A stretch of 64,000 bases of DNA from Rhea pennata (GCF_028389875.1 NC_084671.1:563001-627000); one strand, 5' to 3'; shown: positions 13,271-26,986, counted from the stretch's first letter. Notes: generated by a model from the sequence alone, not told the origin. Translations and numbers: made by a program.

Positions 13271-16200
13271 TAGGAGCCAAAGTACAGCTCGGTAATAGTT
13301 AACTGCTCTGCAGTTAGTCTGGTCGTCCTTAGAAAGAAATAACGAAACGTTACTTCCCTCTGGGCAGTCTGAGATGCTGTAATAAATTAAACTAGTGAGT
13401 GTGGTACAGTGAAACACTGAAAACAGTGTTGTGTGAAAGTTTGTTTTTTTTTTTTTTTTTTTTTTTTTTGATGCGGAGCAAGATGATAGTTGTGTGAACT
13501 TTTTAACATACTTTTTTTTCGTTTGGAAAACAATTCCGTGCTGAATGGACTTCATCAAAATGTTATCGCTATGCTAGGACCTGGAAACAAATGCTGTGTA
13601 AAAACAGGGCCTAGGTAGCTTTCAAGATTTTCAGCTTGCAAGATTTTTCAGTCACGAACAGTTTTTTTTCCTTTGACGGAAGAATTTTGGTTTCATTTTA
13701 CATTAAACAGATGTGCAAATGGGGTGAGTACCTGTGTTGTCCATTCTGCAGTGGCTTTGATGTGCAGCACTTCAGTCTCGGTGACAATGTGTGTCTTCAT
13801 TTAGTGTTTCCTGAGGCTACAGACGGGTGTTTGAGGAGTACATGCGGGTTATCAGCCAGCGGTACCCAGACATCCGCATTGAAGGGGAGAACTACCTTCC
13901 TCAACCTATATATAGGTAAGCAAATGACTGCTGTCTTTTTCCTCTGATACATAGGTTTGTTTTGGTGAGTTTTGAATGTGTATGTTTAAGTTTAAATAAA
14001 ATTGAAAATGGAAACTTAAAACAGGAGTTTGGGTTTTTTTTTTTTTTTCCCTCTCCCCCCCCCCATCATAAACCAGTGTTGTATGCAATCATCTCTGTTC
14101 ACAAATCTCCAGATGGTAGTATTTCAATGGAAACCTAATGCAGCTGTCTGATGAGGCCTGTTGTATTTCAGGGCAATCTGAAATAAATTACATAATTAAC
14201 ATTTTTTACAGTGAATTTTCACCTTTTATCGTGATGTGTCTGGGCATGAATTCGTATTTGCTGCTCTTGTTTTTCAGGCTTATGTACTTAGAGAGAAATT
14301 CCTGTAATATGTTAAGGTTGCTAAGAGAGAAGAATCTATTTTTAATATATAAATCAGAAGAAAGCCAGCCTCACTGGAGGGACTAATGGGATTTCCTTAA
14401 CCATAGTTTGGGAGGGAGAGGGGAACCAGCTGCACAAAAGAAAACTGGAAAAAGGCAAAATTAAAATAGTGTTATTGTTACTATTATTTACACGCTAGAA
14501 AGTGATGCCATAGTTACAGCAGTGGCTTCTGAACCACTTCTTGACCTAATTACTGTAATAATTGCAGTGGTAATACTACTGTGAGAGTAAATGCTGGGGA
14601 TTGAACACCCTAGTGTTAGTTTACTTTCTGGCTAAATGCTTAACCCTTGCTGAGAACTCTAGGGTTTTGTGTAGTTGCTGGAAAAATATTTTTAGAGGAA
14701 GTAGTGAATTGAATGTCAATGAAATATACCTCTATAATTTGGAACAGCTTCTTTAAGAAACTAAGTGTATTATCTGGTTTGGACAAGTGTATAAATTGAA
14801 ATGAAGTCTCAATTTGAGGTCTATTCAGAAAAAAGGATAAATCTGTATGCATGGTATGTAATGGCATTCTTCTGACGATGTATGTTTTGTAGTGTGTTGA
14901 TTTCTGGATTACAGATATTCTTACAACCAAATAAACTTGCAGAGTTTTGTTTCCTACAAAACACTTGCCCGTACATTATCAAAATTATTCTAATTAGGTA
15001 AGTTATCGCTATATAGTAGTGAAGTAGTAACTGAGGACCTTCTAAGTGACTTTCATGTTTTGTCTTTTTATAGGCACATAGCATCGTTCCTGTCTATCTT
15101 CAAACTAGTATTAATAGGCTTAATAATTGTTGGCAAGGATCCATTTGCTTTCTTCGGCATGCAAGCTCCAAGCATCTGGCAGTGGGGCCAAGAAAATAAG
15201 GTAAACAGCTTTATTTTGGAAAAGTTCTGGGAGTACTTTACAGTTGTAACTGACTTTCCTTTCCTGCAATTTCAGAAGAGCCTTTAGGCATTTATAACGG
15301 AATATACTTGACAGACCTAGATCTGATGTCTAGCTGCCCTCTTTCCAAGCTGATGATGCTGCAGAGGGACACCTAAGGTCAACATTACTGGTAAAGATGC
15401 AATGCTGGGTGCTAAGAAAATAATGCAGTTAGTCAGTATAATTTCAAGCTGACTCACAACTGTTTTGCAGTTGTTGCTTTCGTGATACTTCTAATAGTTT
15501 AGATGTGCCATTTGATGGTGGTTTGAAAAATCATATTGACCATATTATGGATTTTGATCAGAACGTATTTGGGCATGAGAGACTTTCCGCCTTGTGGGAT
15601 GAATATCGCTCTGCGTCAGTACTGTTGATGTTGACCCATTCATGTCATTGTACTCTGATTTATAATAACCTTATTCTGAATTTATTCTGCTAAGCAAAAC
15701 CAATTTATAGGTGTATGAACCTTTATACATTTTATTGATGTACAAATTCTCAAACTGTACTATTCAGTGCAGTGGGCCTGTGTCACCAGTTTGAATGTAT
15801 AGAAACTGTGATATGTAATATATCCTATTTAATTAAATGGTCCAAATATAGTACTGAACTCAGCTGGCTGTGGTACATCTGACTGGAGTTCTGTGATGCT
15901 CTAAAGTAATGATTTCATATGCTAAATTCTTAGGTGTTGTAGCAGCCTATGTGAGTATGTACCTGTACAGGAAAAGCAAATTATGTATGTACTAGCCACA
16001 GAATGAGGCACTGTTTTGCTGAAGGTTCCCTAACTTCATCCTGAGACCTCAATACAGAAACAAAGTTCTAGATGATTACTTTGAAGAAATGCTATGAGGA
16101 TTGACAGTTTTTGTGAACAAATACAGTTTGACTCGCTCTCTGTGTCTGAGTCTGTGGTTCTTAGATCTGAAGCGTTACTGCAAAAACAAGAGGTAATACA

Positions 16201-18635
16201 TAGGAATGGTTGTGTTTCTTTGTCGTCCTGCAAGTGCCACAGTAACCATATGCTCCTTTTGCTTACTGGCTGTTCGGATGTGTTTGGACCTGTGGAGGAA
16301 TGGAGGGTGAAAGTGCAGCTTAACTTACCAGAGTCAGAATTGTGACTTGAGGTGGTTTCAGAACCAGTTTGGTACCTATCTTGTGGGGGAAAAGAGTGAA
16401 AGGAAGGTGCCTACGCACTTCTAAGCTTGCTTCATGAATTGCAAAGGGAGAATTCAAAGGTACCTGTAAACCGTCAGAACTTACCAGGAGTAAATAAAAT
16501 AAGCTGTAGCTTACAAAGCCAAAGTGTCCAAGATTCTCACTGTTCTGTTCTAGGTTTATGCTTGTATGATGGTTTTCTTCTTGAGCAACATGATTGAGAA
16601 CCAGTGTATGTCAACAGGTGCATTTGAAATAACTTTGAATGGTGAGTCTTAAACTTTTATTTATGGGAATCACTTTGTTGCATCTGCACACGGATCTGTG
16701 AGGGCTGTTGGGCAGCTGTTGTGTTGGAAGAATGAGGATGGTGTTATGACATGTAGTATGTCTCAGAATGTGACTATAAGTGGTATTTGCCTTCTGTTTT
16801 GAAACTTCAGATGTTACAGATCGCAAATGGTGAAAATTGTGGATACCTTATAAAGCAGTTCATCTAGACTTCTGTTATGCATAGAATCATAGAATCAGTA
16901 AGGTTGGAAGGGACCTCTGGAGATCGTCTAGTCCAACCTCCCTGCTCAGCAGGGTCACCTAGAGTGTGTTAGACAGGGTTGCATCCAGGTGGGCCTTAAA
17001 GATCTCCAGAGAAGGAGACTCCACAACCTCTCTGGGCAACCTGTTCCAGTGCTGTCTCTCTCACAGGGAAGAAATTCCCCCTCACATCCAGGCAGAACTT
17101 CCTGTGCTTCAATTTCTGCTCATTGCTTCTTGTTGTGTCACACGGGGCAACTGAAAAGAGTTTGTCCCCGTCCCCCTGACACCCTCCCTTCAGGTACTTA
17201 CACACACTGATCAGATCCCCCCTCAGTCTGCTCTTCCCCAGGCTGAAGAGGCCCAGCTCTCGCAGCCGTTCCTCACAGGGCAGGTGCTCCAGCCCTCTGA
17301 CCATCTTTGTAGCGCTACACTGGACTATCCAGTAGCCCCATGTATATTTTTTAAAATTGCTGTACAAAAAGCTTATATTTAAGTGAATGCTTGGTCATTT
17401 GGAATAATTTTTTTTCTTTGTATGTGGTAAGTGTTAATGAAGAAATAACTAACTAGGGAAACTTACTCTCCAGTTCCTTACAAGCTTTTCCTATCATGTT
17501 TTCTAATATAATTAAGACTTGAGATCTTATTGAATCTATTGCTATTACCAGATTTTTAGTACTGATCAGCAGTACTGATTTTTTTTAAGTTACAAATCTG
17601 TAACTTCTTTAATTTAGATCTTTAAATAATTATAGACCTTCAAATAATTTAATTATTTTAAAGATGACTTAAGTACAGAATTTGTCAAGTTCTAGGTACA
17701 GGTACATAATCTAGCTCTGTGGCTTGTTTCTCAGTTTATAATTGTGCAGGATGAATTTCAATGTAATGGTTTCCTAAGTCAAGTCTTACACTCCACATTC
17801 TTTTTAAAGCCTGGCTGCGTTGTCCCAAAGTGGTTGAACTTGATGTGCTGGTAGTCCTGAGTCTCAGATTAGAATTGGTAGCAGAGCCTTCCCAGGGATG
17901 AACAATGACTTAATAAGGCTCTAGTTTAGCTTTTGGGTCAGTGAGGTTCTAGGTTGGTTATTTTTTTAAACAGATGATGGCAACTGTGTTTTTCACTGTG
18001 GGGTCAAGAAATGCAATAGCAGTGGGAAAGATTTAATGGAGTAGTACTTGGCAACATTAGAAATGAAAGTTGTACTTACCTGAAAATATTTACTGGCTGT
18101 GCTGTGCTTCATATCCTTCCCCCCCCCCCCCCCCCCAAAAAAAAAAGACTTCCGGTTACATTATGAGTGAAACCTTCAAAGCCAGATCTTGACATGCCTA
18201 AGTCTTTTTTGAGGCAGCCTTAGAAGTTGGCAAAAGTGAGCTGAAACCTGATTTTATTAGTAGGAATGGATATTTTGAGTCTGTAGATCCTTGTAGTATA
18301 CTTCTAAAGGGAAGCGTTAGTGTCTCTTCTCTTAGTTAGAATGTGTTTGAGCATATCCAGAGGCTTGAAGCAGTATTGGGCCAATACTTTTCAATAATAA
18401 AATAGTACCAACTTGCTTAGCTTCCTAGATCTTTTATATTTAAGCTAGCCCTGTGTGTTTTCTTACTCTGACATTATAATTGTGTTCTCCTCTGATGTGT
18501 TTTGTGGTAGATGTTCCAGTGTGGTCTAAGCTGGAGTCTGGCCACCTCCCTTCCATGCAGCAGCTTGTACAAATTCTTGATAATGAAATGAAGCTCAATG
18601 TGCATATGGAGTCAATGCCTCATCATCGATCATAG
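12711..18635 (+). CDS. SELENOT: SELENOT, selenoprotein T (complete coding region, 5 exons)
   Basis: ER-membrane thioredoxin-like selenoenzyme. Coding exons: 12711-12856, 13805-13915, 15074-15200, 16554-16641, 18511-18635; all GT-AG and phase-consistent; product about 198 residues (human 195). Residues 1-25 form an Ala-rich signal peptide. [17 protein letters not shown] leads into the redox motif C49-V-S-U52, split by intron 1 inside the cysteine codon. Then come [20 protein letters not shown], a hydrophobic segment ([20 protein letters not shown]), [21 protein letters not shown], and the end [12 protein letters not shown]. The TGA at 13812-13814 is read as selenocysteine. Start chosen by signal peptide and family length. 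Ordinary gene finders would stop at the TGA. Confidence 0.97.
13805..13915 (+). CDS. SELENOT: SELENOT exon 2 with the selenocysteine TGA
   Basis: Acceptor ttttag-type at 13801-13804, donor gtaag at 13916. First base completes TGT (Cys). The next codons are GTT TCC TGA GGC, giving CVSUG, then [14 protein letters not shown]. In-frame TGA at 13812-13814. The rest of the exon is fully open and matches the family, so the TGA is not a disabling stop. Confidence 0.97.
16880..17341 (-). mobile_element. CR1 LINE, 3' fragment, in SELENOT intron 4
   Basis: Begins with the reverse complement of the CR1 terminus (atagaatcatagaatcag, two copies of the end repeat), then the standard 'ggaagggacctctggagatc' 3'UTR, and breaks off after 'ctggactatccagtag'. 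About 460 bases, antisense to SELENOT. Confidence 0.95.
17342..18510 (+). other. SELENOT intron 4, distal part
   Basis: AT-rich intron with a C-run at 18119-18136 followed by an A-run. No exon or RNA gene seen. Confidence 0.55.
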
Positions 18636-20478
18636 CCCCGTCTATCAGCACTGAAACTTCTTGTAAGTCTTTTTGCAGTCACTGGCTACCTGTCCACTCG
18701 GATGTAAAGGACTATGTGTTGGAGAGTGAATTACACTTTTTAAATTGATACTTGTTCTTTAAAATGCTTTATCAAAAAAACAAACCCCACAGTTGAAGTG
18801 ACTTCCAGTAAATGGACTTGTGTGATTTTAAAGTTACTGTTTTGGTGGGAGGTTTTGATTTGGCGGGGGTTGTTTTCTTTTTTTACCCGTTCAAAACTGG
18901 AGGCTGGTTTACCTCCAACCAGGGAAAAAATGTGTGTTACTGTTTGCAGAAGGCTTTAAGTAAAGATTTAATCAACTGTATTACGTAGAGATCAGAAAAC
19001 ATATTGCATTATATTCCTTAAAATATTCTGTGTGCAAAGGATTTCTCTATAATTTGCGCTATATCTGAGTTCCATGCCCCTAGGAATTAGAACGTGTTTT
19101 CCTGATTCCCAGTCTCTGACTAACTATCTATGTGCTGTGCTGTCTTAACCTTTTACAAGTATTCTGTGGGTAGTTAGGAGCAGAGTGAGGGGTCACACCT
19201 GTGTTTTGAGACTTTCAGTGCCAAAGTAGTGCTGTGTTCTTATGTCAGATGTGGCTTTTGAAGTATTTAGTTTACAATTCTTTGTAGGAACATGCATGTG
19301 CTAGAAGATGACTGGGCGCAAAATCTGACAATCTATCTTTAAAAAGCCACATGAGTGAAGTATTGTGTTGCTGTAGTGCAGCTTTTTCTCACAAGAACAC
19401 TTTGAGAAATTGTGATTGTTTGGCATTGTCTAGCCAAGAAACAACATCTCAAATGACAGACTGCGCTGCTTTTTTAGTCAGCTGACATCGTGCAACTTGT
19501 CTCATTGTGTAAGCTGATCATGCAGTATTCGATGACCTAACTCTATTAGACGCCTGCACAGATTTCCCTGGGAGCTTTGTTTAATATAATTCAGCTTCTG
19601 CAATGTCAAGTATTTACATAAATAAGAACACTGCATTGTATACAATCAAAGAAATCTGAACTTCATCAAACAACTTTATACAATTTCACCCCTTGCAGGA
19701 AACCACGCTGTAACTGAGGTTTTCTCTTTACTGTTTCTTGACTTCAGAGCTCAGGCTTCTTACCCCACTTGCCTACCCTGTCATTTTCTTCCTCCATTAA
19801 TACTTATGCACATGCATTCAAAGCTGTTGCTGCCTTTACAAATGCAGAGGGCATGAGCAAACATTGATTTCTTTGATTCCTGCATACATGCAATTGTAGT
19901 CTAGTAAAAGTCATCTTAAGCATCAAATAAGTTGTTTCATAGAATTAGTTATTTCCTGTACTTTGCAGAGATGCTTACTGAAGCCTGGCATCCTGTATGT
20001 ATTGATCTGGAGGATCTCAAGGAAGTGTTTTATGCAGCAAAATTGATTATGACTTACCATGTAATGGCATAATTTTTAAGTTTATAAAACATGCTAAAAT
20101 TGTTATAATGGAGAATTTTCTTCAAAAGCTTACTGATTTTGTCTTACTTACAGTATGTCTATATTTAAATTCACACTACTGTAATATTCTAAAGAATGAT
20201 AGCCTTGTAGACAATCACCAGAAATAAAATGATTGTCTTTCTCTCTTGTTATGAGTTACAACCTCCCAAGAAACAGTGCCCGTAATTCAGTTTTTATTAT
20301 CCAAAGCATACATAGCTTACCTCTCTTTGTAGTCTGCAGTAAATGCCTCTGCTTTCTGTTTTGGCAATGTTGTATACGGCTGACCAGTTCTGCATAGAAG
20401 TAGTTGCTGATTGTAATGCTTGTTTCTCCACTTTCAGGCAGTAAGTAGTGATTTCCAAGAGCAGCGTGGCTCAGACCA

Positions 20479-20524
20479 ATGAAGGCCTGTACTGAAGACA
20501 GCGTGCTGTTAGTACAGACTGGAT
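20479..20524 (+). promoter_or_regulatory. SECIS element of SELENOT
   Basis: ATGA at 20479-20482, a stem CTGTACT (20487-20493) pairing exactly with AGTACAG (20511-20517), unpaired AA at 20495-20496 in the apical loop, and the returning GA at 20522-20523 to form the non-canonical quartet. Order and spacing (about 12 bases from ATGA to AA) fit the eukaryotic SECIS consensus. Needed for reading the TGA at 13812 as selenocysteine. Confidence 0.9.
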
Positions 20525-21134
20525 GCTTTTCTTGCAGTCACGTTGTGCCTCCTGAAAAAAATCTTACTGCAAGACATCTTTCAGTGCTGGCATGTTTCCA
20601 GATACTGCACATTCATGGAGTGCAATAATACTGTATAGTTTTTTTAAGATTTCATTCGACCAGTTCATAGCTCAACAATGCAGGCATTACTAATTGTAAC
20701 TTATTTTATATTCATGTTTCGCACAATGGCAGATTGAGTTGATACCTGATTTTTCCTTGGAAAAAGTTTGTTTAATCTGTTGTATTTTATATGAATTTAT
20801 GTTCTTTTTGTAGTCCAAAATGGAGTTATAGGAGTGTCTGATATTGTCCTAAATTGTAAAATAATTGACAGCTATCATATCTCTAATGTGGTTATAGCAG
20901 GTTTGTATATTTTTCAAAATATATGGCAGAGTTGAACGATGCATTATATACTAAATTATATGAACAAAATTATATGCAGAGTAATTACATCATTTTGTGA
21001 CATCAGTACAAGTTAAGACCAACCGCTTTTTAAATTGTTTTGGCCGGCTCAAGAGGTTTTTCATTGACCAGTCTGAAGAGTTGAGAAGTTGGGCCTTTCT
21101 ACTGTCCTAAATATAAACTAAGAAAATTAATTTA

Positions 21135-21140
21135 AATAAA
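21135..21140 (+). terminator. SELENOT poly(A) signal
   Basis: AATAAA about 610 bases beyond the SECIS, in the terminal exon. Confidence 0.75.
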
Positions 21141-21948
21141 GAGTTCTCATTTACTGTGTGAAGTACCTTGAGTCACTGGTGATGATCAAATTCTTAGAAC
21201 TGCAACTGAAAAATACGTAAAAACCCTGCTTTCCAAAGTCACTAAATTTGTGCTTGTTGTCCTGTAAAAGCCCCTTAAAACAAGCATTCGTTAGGATTGT
21301 TTTGCACAGCCCTTTGTTTCCCACCAGAATGCAAAGGTATTTCAAAAATCGAGGTAGTGGTTTTTTTTTACCCAACTGTGGATGGGTAAAAAGGTGGATG
21401 TAAGCGTAGGTACCGAGAGGTCCCCCTCCCCGAGCCCTGTGTGGCCACAGTGGAGCGACTGGGTCTCCTGCGGCAGCGTTCAGCTCCCCTCTGCCCAGGG
21501 AGCGAGCGCAAGCCAGCCCCTCTGCCGCCCCGTGGCTCACGCCTGGCGCCTGAGGGCTGAACTGCTCTGAAGAGCTGTCGGAGGCACCTCTGTTCTGCTG
21601 GCCATGAAATGATGCTGCCCCAGAGCTGTTCCTTCGGCCCTCTACCCCCAGGGCTGCACAGTTAGGTTCTCTTGTTGCCGTTCTCCTTGGATTTGTATTG
21701 TATGTTTTGCTGTCTTGGTGTGGATGGGAGTTCCAGTAAATCCTATGGTAGTAGTGCCTGCTACTTGGCAGAGGTTGGGCAGAGGTTATTTATGACTCCA
21801 AAAGGGATTCAGTGTTAAGAATGTGTTTCTCCTGAGCACAAATTGCAACACTTAGCGGATAAGTGGAAATACAGCACTTACTTACATAGGTCTTGAAATT
21901 CTTCGTTGTAGATGAAAGGTGGTTGTGCTGTATTCAGGATGAAGGATA

Positions 21949-21951
<3 letters not shown>

Positions 21952-21976
<25 letters not shown>
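21952..21976. repeat. (TG)n microsatellite
   Basis: Pure TG dinucleotide run of about 12 units directly beside the 3' end of an antisense CR1 copy. Confidence 0.95.
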
Positions 21977-21979
<3 letters not shown>

Positions 21980-21990
21980 AATTTTGTTTA

Positions 21991-22855
21991 ATAGAATGAT
22001 TGAGCTTGGAGGGGATCTATGGAGACTTTCTAGTCCAGACCCCCTGCTCAAAGCAGGGCCAGCTGGAGCAAGTAGCTTAGGGCACCACTGAGAACAGCCT
22101 GACTCTGTCTTCACACCCTCCCATCAGGTATTTGTAGACGCTAGTGAGATCCCCCTGGAGCCTTCTCTTCTCCAGGCCAAGCAGTCCCAGCTCCCACAGC
22201 CTCTAATCACATGAGAGATGCTCCAGTCCCTTCAGCACCTTGGTGGCCCTTTGCTGAACTCGCGCCAGCCGATCCGTATCTCTCTTGTACTGAGAAGCCC
22301 AAAAGTGGCACACTATCTCAGGTGTGGCCTCACGAGGGCTGAGTGGAGGCAAAGGATCACCTCCCTTGACCTGCTGGCAGTGCTGTGCCTCCTGCAGCCC
22401 AGGATGCTGCTGGCCTTCTTGGCCAGGCAACTTGCTGTCCACTAGGACCCCCAGACCTTTCTCTGCAAAGCTGCTCTCCAGCTGTTGGGCTCTCAGACTG
22501 CCCTGGTGCATGTGGTTACTCCTCCCCAAGGGCAGGACTTTGCACTTCCTTGCTGAACTTCATGAGGTTCCTCTCTGCTCGTCTCTGCCCTGAATGGCAG
22601 CATAACAGTCTGGTGCATCAGCCACTCCTGCTTTTGTGTCATTGCAAACTTACTGGGGGTGCATTCGGTCCTGTCATGCAGATCGTTAACGAAGATGTTA
22701 AAACAGTATTAACCTTGGGGGATACCATACTGCCTCCTCCTGATCACCTTCTTTCCCTTATTATATTTGGAAATGATTTCCGGGAGGATTTGCTCCATCA
22801 CCTTGCCAGGTATTGAGGTGAGGCTGGCTGGCCCCTGCTGTGTTCTTGTATTTGC
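21991..22855 (-). mobile_element. CR1 LINE, older diverged copy
   Basis: Begins with the antisense CR1 end (atagaatgattgagcttggagg), continues through 'tagtccagaccccctgctcaaagcagggcc' and the RT tail, including a 'ttgaggtgaggctggctgg' segment near its inner end. More diverged from the usual CR1 pattern than the copies at 1417 and 33707, so probably an older subfamily. About 865 bases, 5' truncated. Confidence 0.88.
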
Positions 22856-22859
22856 TGTA

Positions 22860-25800
22860 TAGAACCTTGTCTTTTTTTTTTCTTGCATCTGCCAGAATTC
22901 AATTACGATTAGGGTTTAGGTGCTACTGGAGGAATCTAACCAGATTAAATTGAAACCTCAAATTTTCTTGTGGGGGCTCTGAATTCCAGATTGGTTTCCT
23001 CAGTGCACTGTTACCCATAGGTATGTAGCTACCAGTCCTGTAGCCTCCCAGAACAGACACAAGTGAGAAGTGGACTTCCTTACTGTTTTATGTCCTGATT
23101 GCTCATGCTGCTGGTGGTGTCACACTGATCCTCCCAGCTGTGCTGCTGTGGTCAGGGCAGGGAGCTTGTTGGCCAGGTGGTTAAGTGGCACCAGCTGCTG
23201 CTGCCTGCATGTCGAGGCTCAGTCCAATGGTGGGTGGGGAGAGGCAACTGGTTGATGCAGCTCTGGAGGTAAGAGCATGATGTTGGCACATGGGAACCGG
23301 TACGCTCTTGAGGTGCCAGCTAGCTGCTCTTGGTGCCTTCAGCTGCTGGGTCCCTGGGTGAATGGTAGCAGTCATCATCTCCTATGTTGTCTTTGCTGTG
23401 TGTTCAGTGTGCCTCTGTGTAGTGCTGGGGCTGATGAAGGTATGGGATAAGGCTATAGGAGCAAGCTTGTAGGGATAGGGGTGAGGGCTTGCGTGTACCT
23501 GTTCAGCTGCTATTGCAGTGGGACTCCTAAAGGGAGGATATATGGGAATTCCAGTATTAAGGAATAGATGATGACTGTTAAGCAGTGCTGGGACTTGCAC
23601 TACAGCGAAGAAGCTGCTGATAACTGGTGCTGGTTAGCTGTGTTGAGAACATCAGGTAGTTACAATAGGTCTGGGATTAGGCATGTTTTAAAAGCTAGAC
23701 TAAAACTGGGACTGCATCCTTTTTAGGAAAGAATGTTTTTAGGACAATTGTCTTTGTGTTTCTTGAAAACTTATCCTGTATTTTTTAAGATGAAATTCTA
23801 GCTGAGTGAACTTCAATGGTTTGATCTATGGGGTAAGCTTTTGAAGCTGGAGAATGTAATTACAGGTGTTGTTTTTAGCATGGGACTGATGCGGGATATG
23901 CTGCTTCATGCTGATGGGATTGCTATTGCTCTAGCTCAGCCTTCCTGGAAGAAAGTCATGTCTGGGGCTGAGTGTATTTCCCTCCATGGTGGGGATGCTC
24001 TGGTTTCATGCTGTAGCTGAGACATCGTAGCTGTGTGTCCTACTCCCTAGCCCAAGTCTTCTGGCTCCTCTATGAGCTGGTTCAGCTGACAAAGCTGGCA
24101 GAAAAGTCCCCACAGTGAGGCCACACAAGGCAGCTGAGTCTCCTGAAGTGGAAAGATCTCTTCTCCCGTCCCTATTTTTTGCCCCTGCTCTGAGCTATGT
24201 GATTTCACATCCCTTTTAAAACCAGTTAAAGTACTTGTTGGATCCTCTTATCAAAAACCATCTTTGGGTGGGGTGGTGAGGGAGAAACACTTTTTCTGTT
24301 GGGGTAATGAATAAAACTGGAAGAGAGTCTGAAGAGCCATGATGATGAATCATCATCTAGCAGTGTCTAAAGGCAGCTGTCATGTTTGTAAGAATTGGTT
24401 TTTGACCCTCTCCAAGGCTTTAGAGACTGATTTAAATAACTTTAGGTAGCTTCATGGCTCTCACCACCCAGCTGAGAATAAAATGGATGCCAGTTGTTAC
24501 AAAGCTGCTGCCAAACACACCTATCGGGCAGAAAATGGCCTCAAATCCTCTTTGGGTCTACCATGAAATAGTCTCTTTAGATAACTGACACAATCTCTTC
24601 TGAAACAGATTAACCAAAATTTTCTAATGTGGACAGAGTTTTAGTTTCTCATTAATTATATACTTCAGACAAATTAGACAGAAAACAAATAAATGCACAG
24701 ATGTGTTGCTAGGCTATGATTTTCCATAAGCTGTTCACAGTATCACTCTGGCGACACTTACCAGTGATCTGTTTGCAGCCCACTGCGTTTCTTCTCTTTC
24801 TTCTGCTCCAGATTGGATAATGATATGTTGGAGTTAGATGTGTGAGATCTTTGCTGATGTTCATTAAACACACCAGAAGCACAGCTCTGCTTTTCTGTTA
24901 GGGGCAGCGTTTCAGTCGTGTGTAATTGTCCTGGGTTGTAGGATGCACAGAGCAGATCTATTTTTATGGGCTGGACCAAGCCTTGTGAATGCTATTTATA
25001 GTATACTTTCAAAGGGAAAAACTGAACAATGAAATGGAAAAAAAAATAATGTTGGCAGTCCTAAAGGCAGCAATCTCTGTCAGTTTTTTTGCAAACTAGT
25101 CGCAAAACAGCGGCTGACATGTGGTGCCAAGCTCTGGGTTTTAATTTTCCATTTTGTAAGTCGCCAAGGGCTGGATCTGTAAAGGCTCTAAGAGCAGGTT
25201 CACACTTCTGTGGCCATGAGAGAATGGGGACGTGTCCTGCTGTGGGCTTTGTGCCTGTGGGAAGGTCCTTTGCTCTGACTTTGGGCAAAGCACTGAAATC
25301 ATCTGGGCGCCGAGGGGGACTGGCGCCATCGTGTGCCGATGCGCCGTTTTCTCTGGTCGTTTTGGTACCTGATTTGGCCAAGTGGACAGTGGTCTGCACT
25401 GGAGTGGAGATTCAAACCTCATTTACTCTGTTGAACATGCACTTTCTGCCTTTCTCAAAGGTCCTGCACCTCACTTACACCATTGAGATGAGATCAAAGT
25501 AAAAGCAGGCTATTGGACATGAGTAATGTCTTTTAATATCATTTTCCTGGGGAAAAACTATTTCCTCAGGACAGATGCAAGCGCGACAGCTGCCGCGTGC
25601 GACTGCCTAGCTACGATGGTACGGAACAAGCACCTTTAAAATGGTGTTTGCGATGCTATTAGCAGAGCCATCATGCCGCTCATTAGCACGAACTTGCAAG
25701 TAATATCTGTCTTTGATGAGTAGACTTAAATTCCAGATCTGTGATAAATGTGAACTTAATGAATATGGTATGTTTATCCTGGGCCTAATTTGACACAACT

Positions 25801-26980
25801 TGGATTTAGTTTTTTTTGAACTTGTTTATAGGGCAACTTCCTATTAGTGTTGAGTTTACAGCTGTAAAGAATGAAACCTCATTTCACAGATCCGTGGCCA
25901 GGCAGAACATGGTGAGCTGCTGGTCAGGTGTGAGCTGATCCTTGGTAAAATACTGCTGAACTTCAGAAATTCTCAGCTGCAAACTATTTCTCAGAACGTG
26001 CTCTTCTCTGGAAATGCCTTAACTGAAGCATGAATCTTGCCCTGTGCAATACTGGGCTGGTCTGAAGGTGTAGGGAGGACGAGATATGCACAGGAGGGAT
26101 GGGTGGTGCCTTGTTGGAGCCACGTGTCCCAGGTGTCCCCGTGCTGTGGACAGTCGCGGAGCCCCTGGGATGGGCTTCTGCCTCCCAAATCGCCAGAGCA
26201 TGATATGAAGCGGTTAATAGGGACAGCGGCCCCAGGGTCGGTCCTGGCTGGAGAGGGTCTCCTGGCTGAAGATGATGCAGCCAGGGCTGGAGCTGGGTCT
26301 CGTGACCGTGGGCTGTTTTGGAAAGCCAACGCTTCCCCAGTGAAGAGAGATCCCCAGCCCCAAAACCCCTCTCCACAGGAGAGGTGGTGCTTCAAGGAAA
26401 CCCTGGCTTTAGGTTTCTGCATCTAGTGCATGGCCCTGAGCTCGGCTGGTGGGAATGTGGACCTATTGCTTGTGTGACTGCAGACACCTGCTGGCAGCTG
26501 CAGCTTCCCATTGCTTTGTTTGGTGAGGCTGTTCCTTATCTCTCCACGTCAAAGACACGCTTGGGAACTGGTGGACCCAGCGGCTGCTGACCTGCACTGC
26601 TCCCGCCCTCGTGAGTACATTCGGCTTTAGCTTGTGCTGAACGTGGCAGAGGACTGTCTCTCCTGCATCTCTCAGTGCATCTGTGCAGGTATAGGGAAAA
26701 ATCAGATGGGAAGAAAGGAGACTGGAAGTCCTGGAAAAACCACTGGAGACTCATAGTAGCTGAGAAGGTCCCAGAGGTCCCCTGGGATGGAAGAAGTGCC
26801 TCTTAAAGGATGGACTTAAGCGTTCCTGGTCTCGGTGTGCAGCTGAAGGGTCTGAGGGCATTTCTGTCCTGCTCTTCTGTCTTGGCTACGTGTCTACTCA
26901 TGGCAGGGTTTCTCTGTACTGGGCAATCTGTTTTCATGGGCATCTCTTGGAGCTGATACATTTTCCAGCCCTCTTTGCTG
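22860..26980. other. Spacer between SELENOT and the GPCR gene
   Basis: About 4.1 kb without a gene I recognise. Several open frames of 60-140 codons exist (25089-25502 plus, 25991-26422 minus, 26037-26426 plus), but they overlap each other on both strands and show no domain. The part just left of 26987 could hold 5'UTR of the receptor; no promoter can be identified. Confidence 0.5.
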
Positions 26981-26986
26981 AGGAAA

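Larger units (their letters stand above)
20438..21160 (+). other. SELENOT: SELENOT final exon, entirely 3'UTR
   Basis: A good donor (gtaagt) at 18663, 28 bases after the stop codon, and a polypyrimidine acceptor ending at 20437 define an intron inside the 3'UTR. The exon then carries the SECIS hairpin at 20479-20524 and ends after AATAAA at 21135-21140. A terminal non-coding exon fits what I recall of vertebrate SELENOT. The exact 3' end is inferred. Confidence 0.8.

Noticed and set aside
12506-13302. Ala/Arg/Gly-rich frames around SELENOT exon 1
   Set aside because: CpG-island composition. Only the 12711 frame with signal peptide and [14 protein letters not shown] is real.
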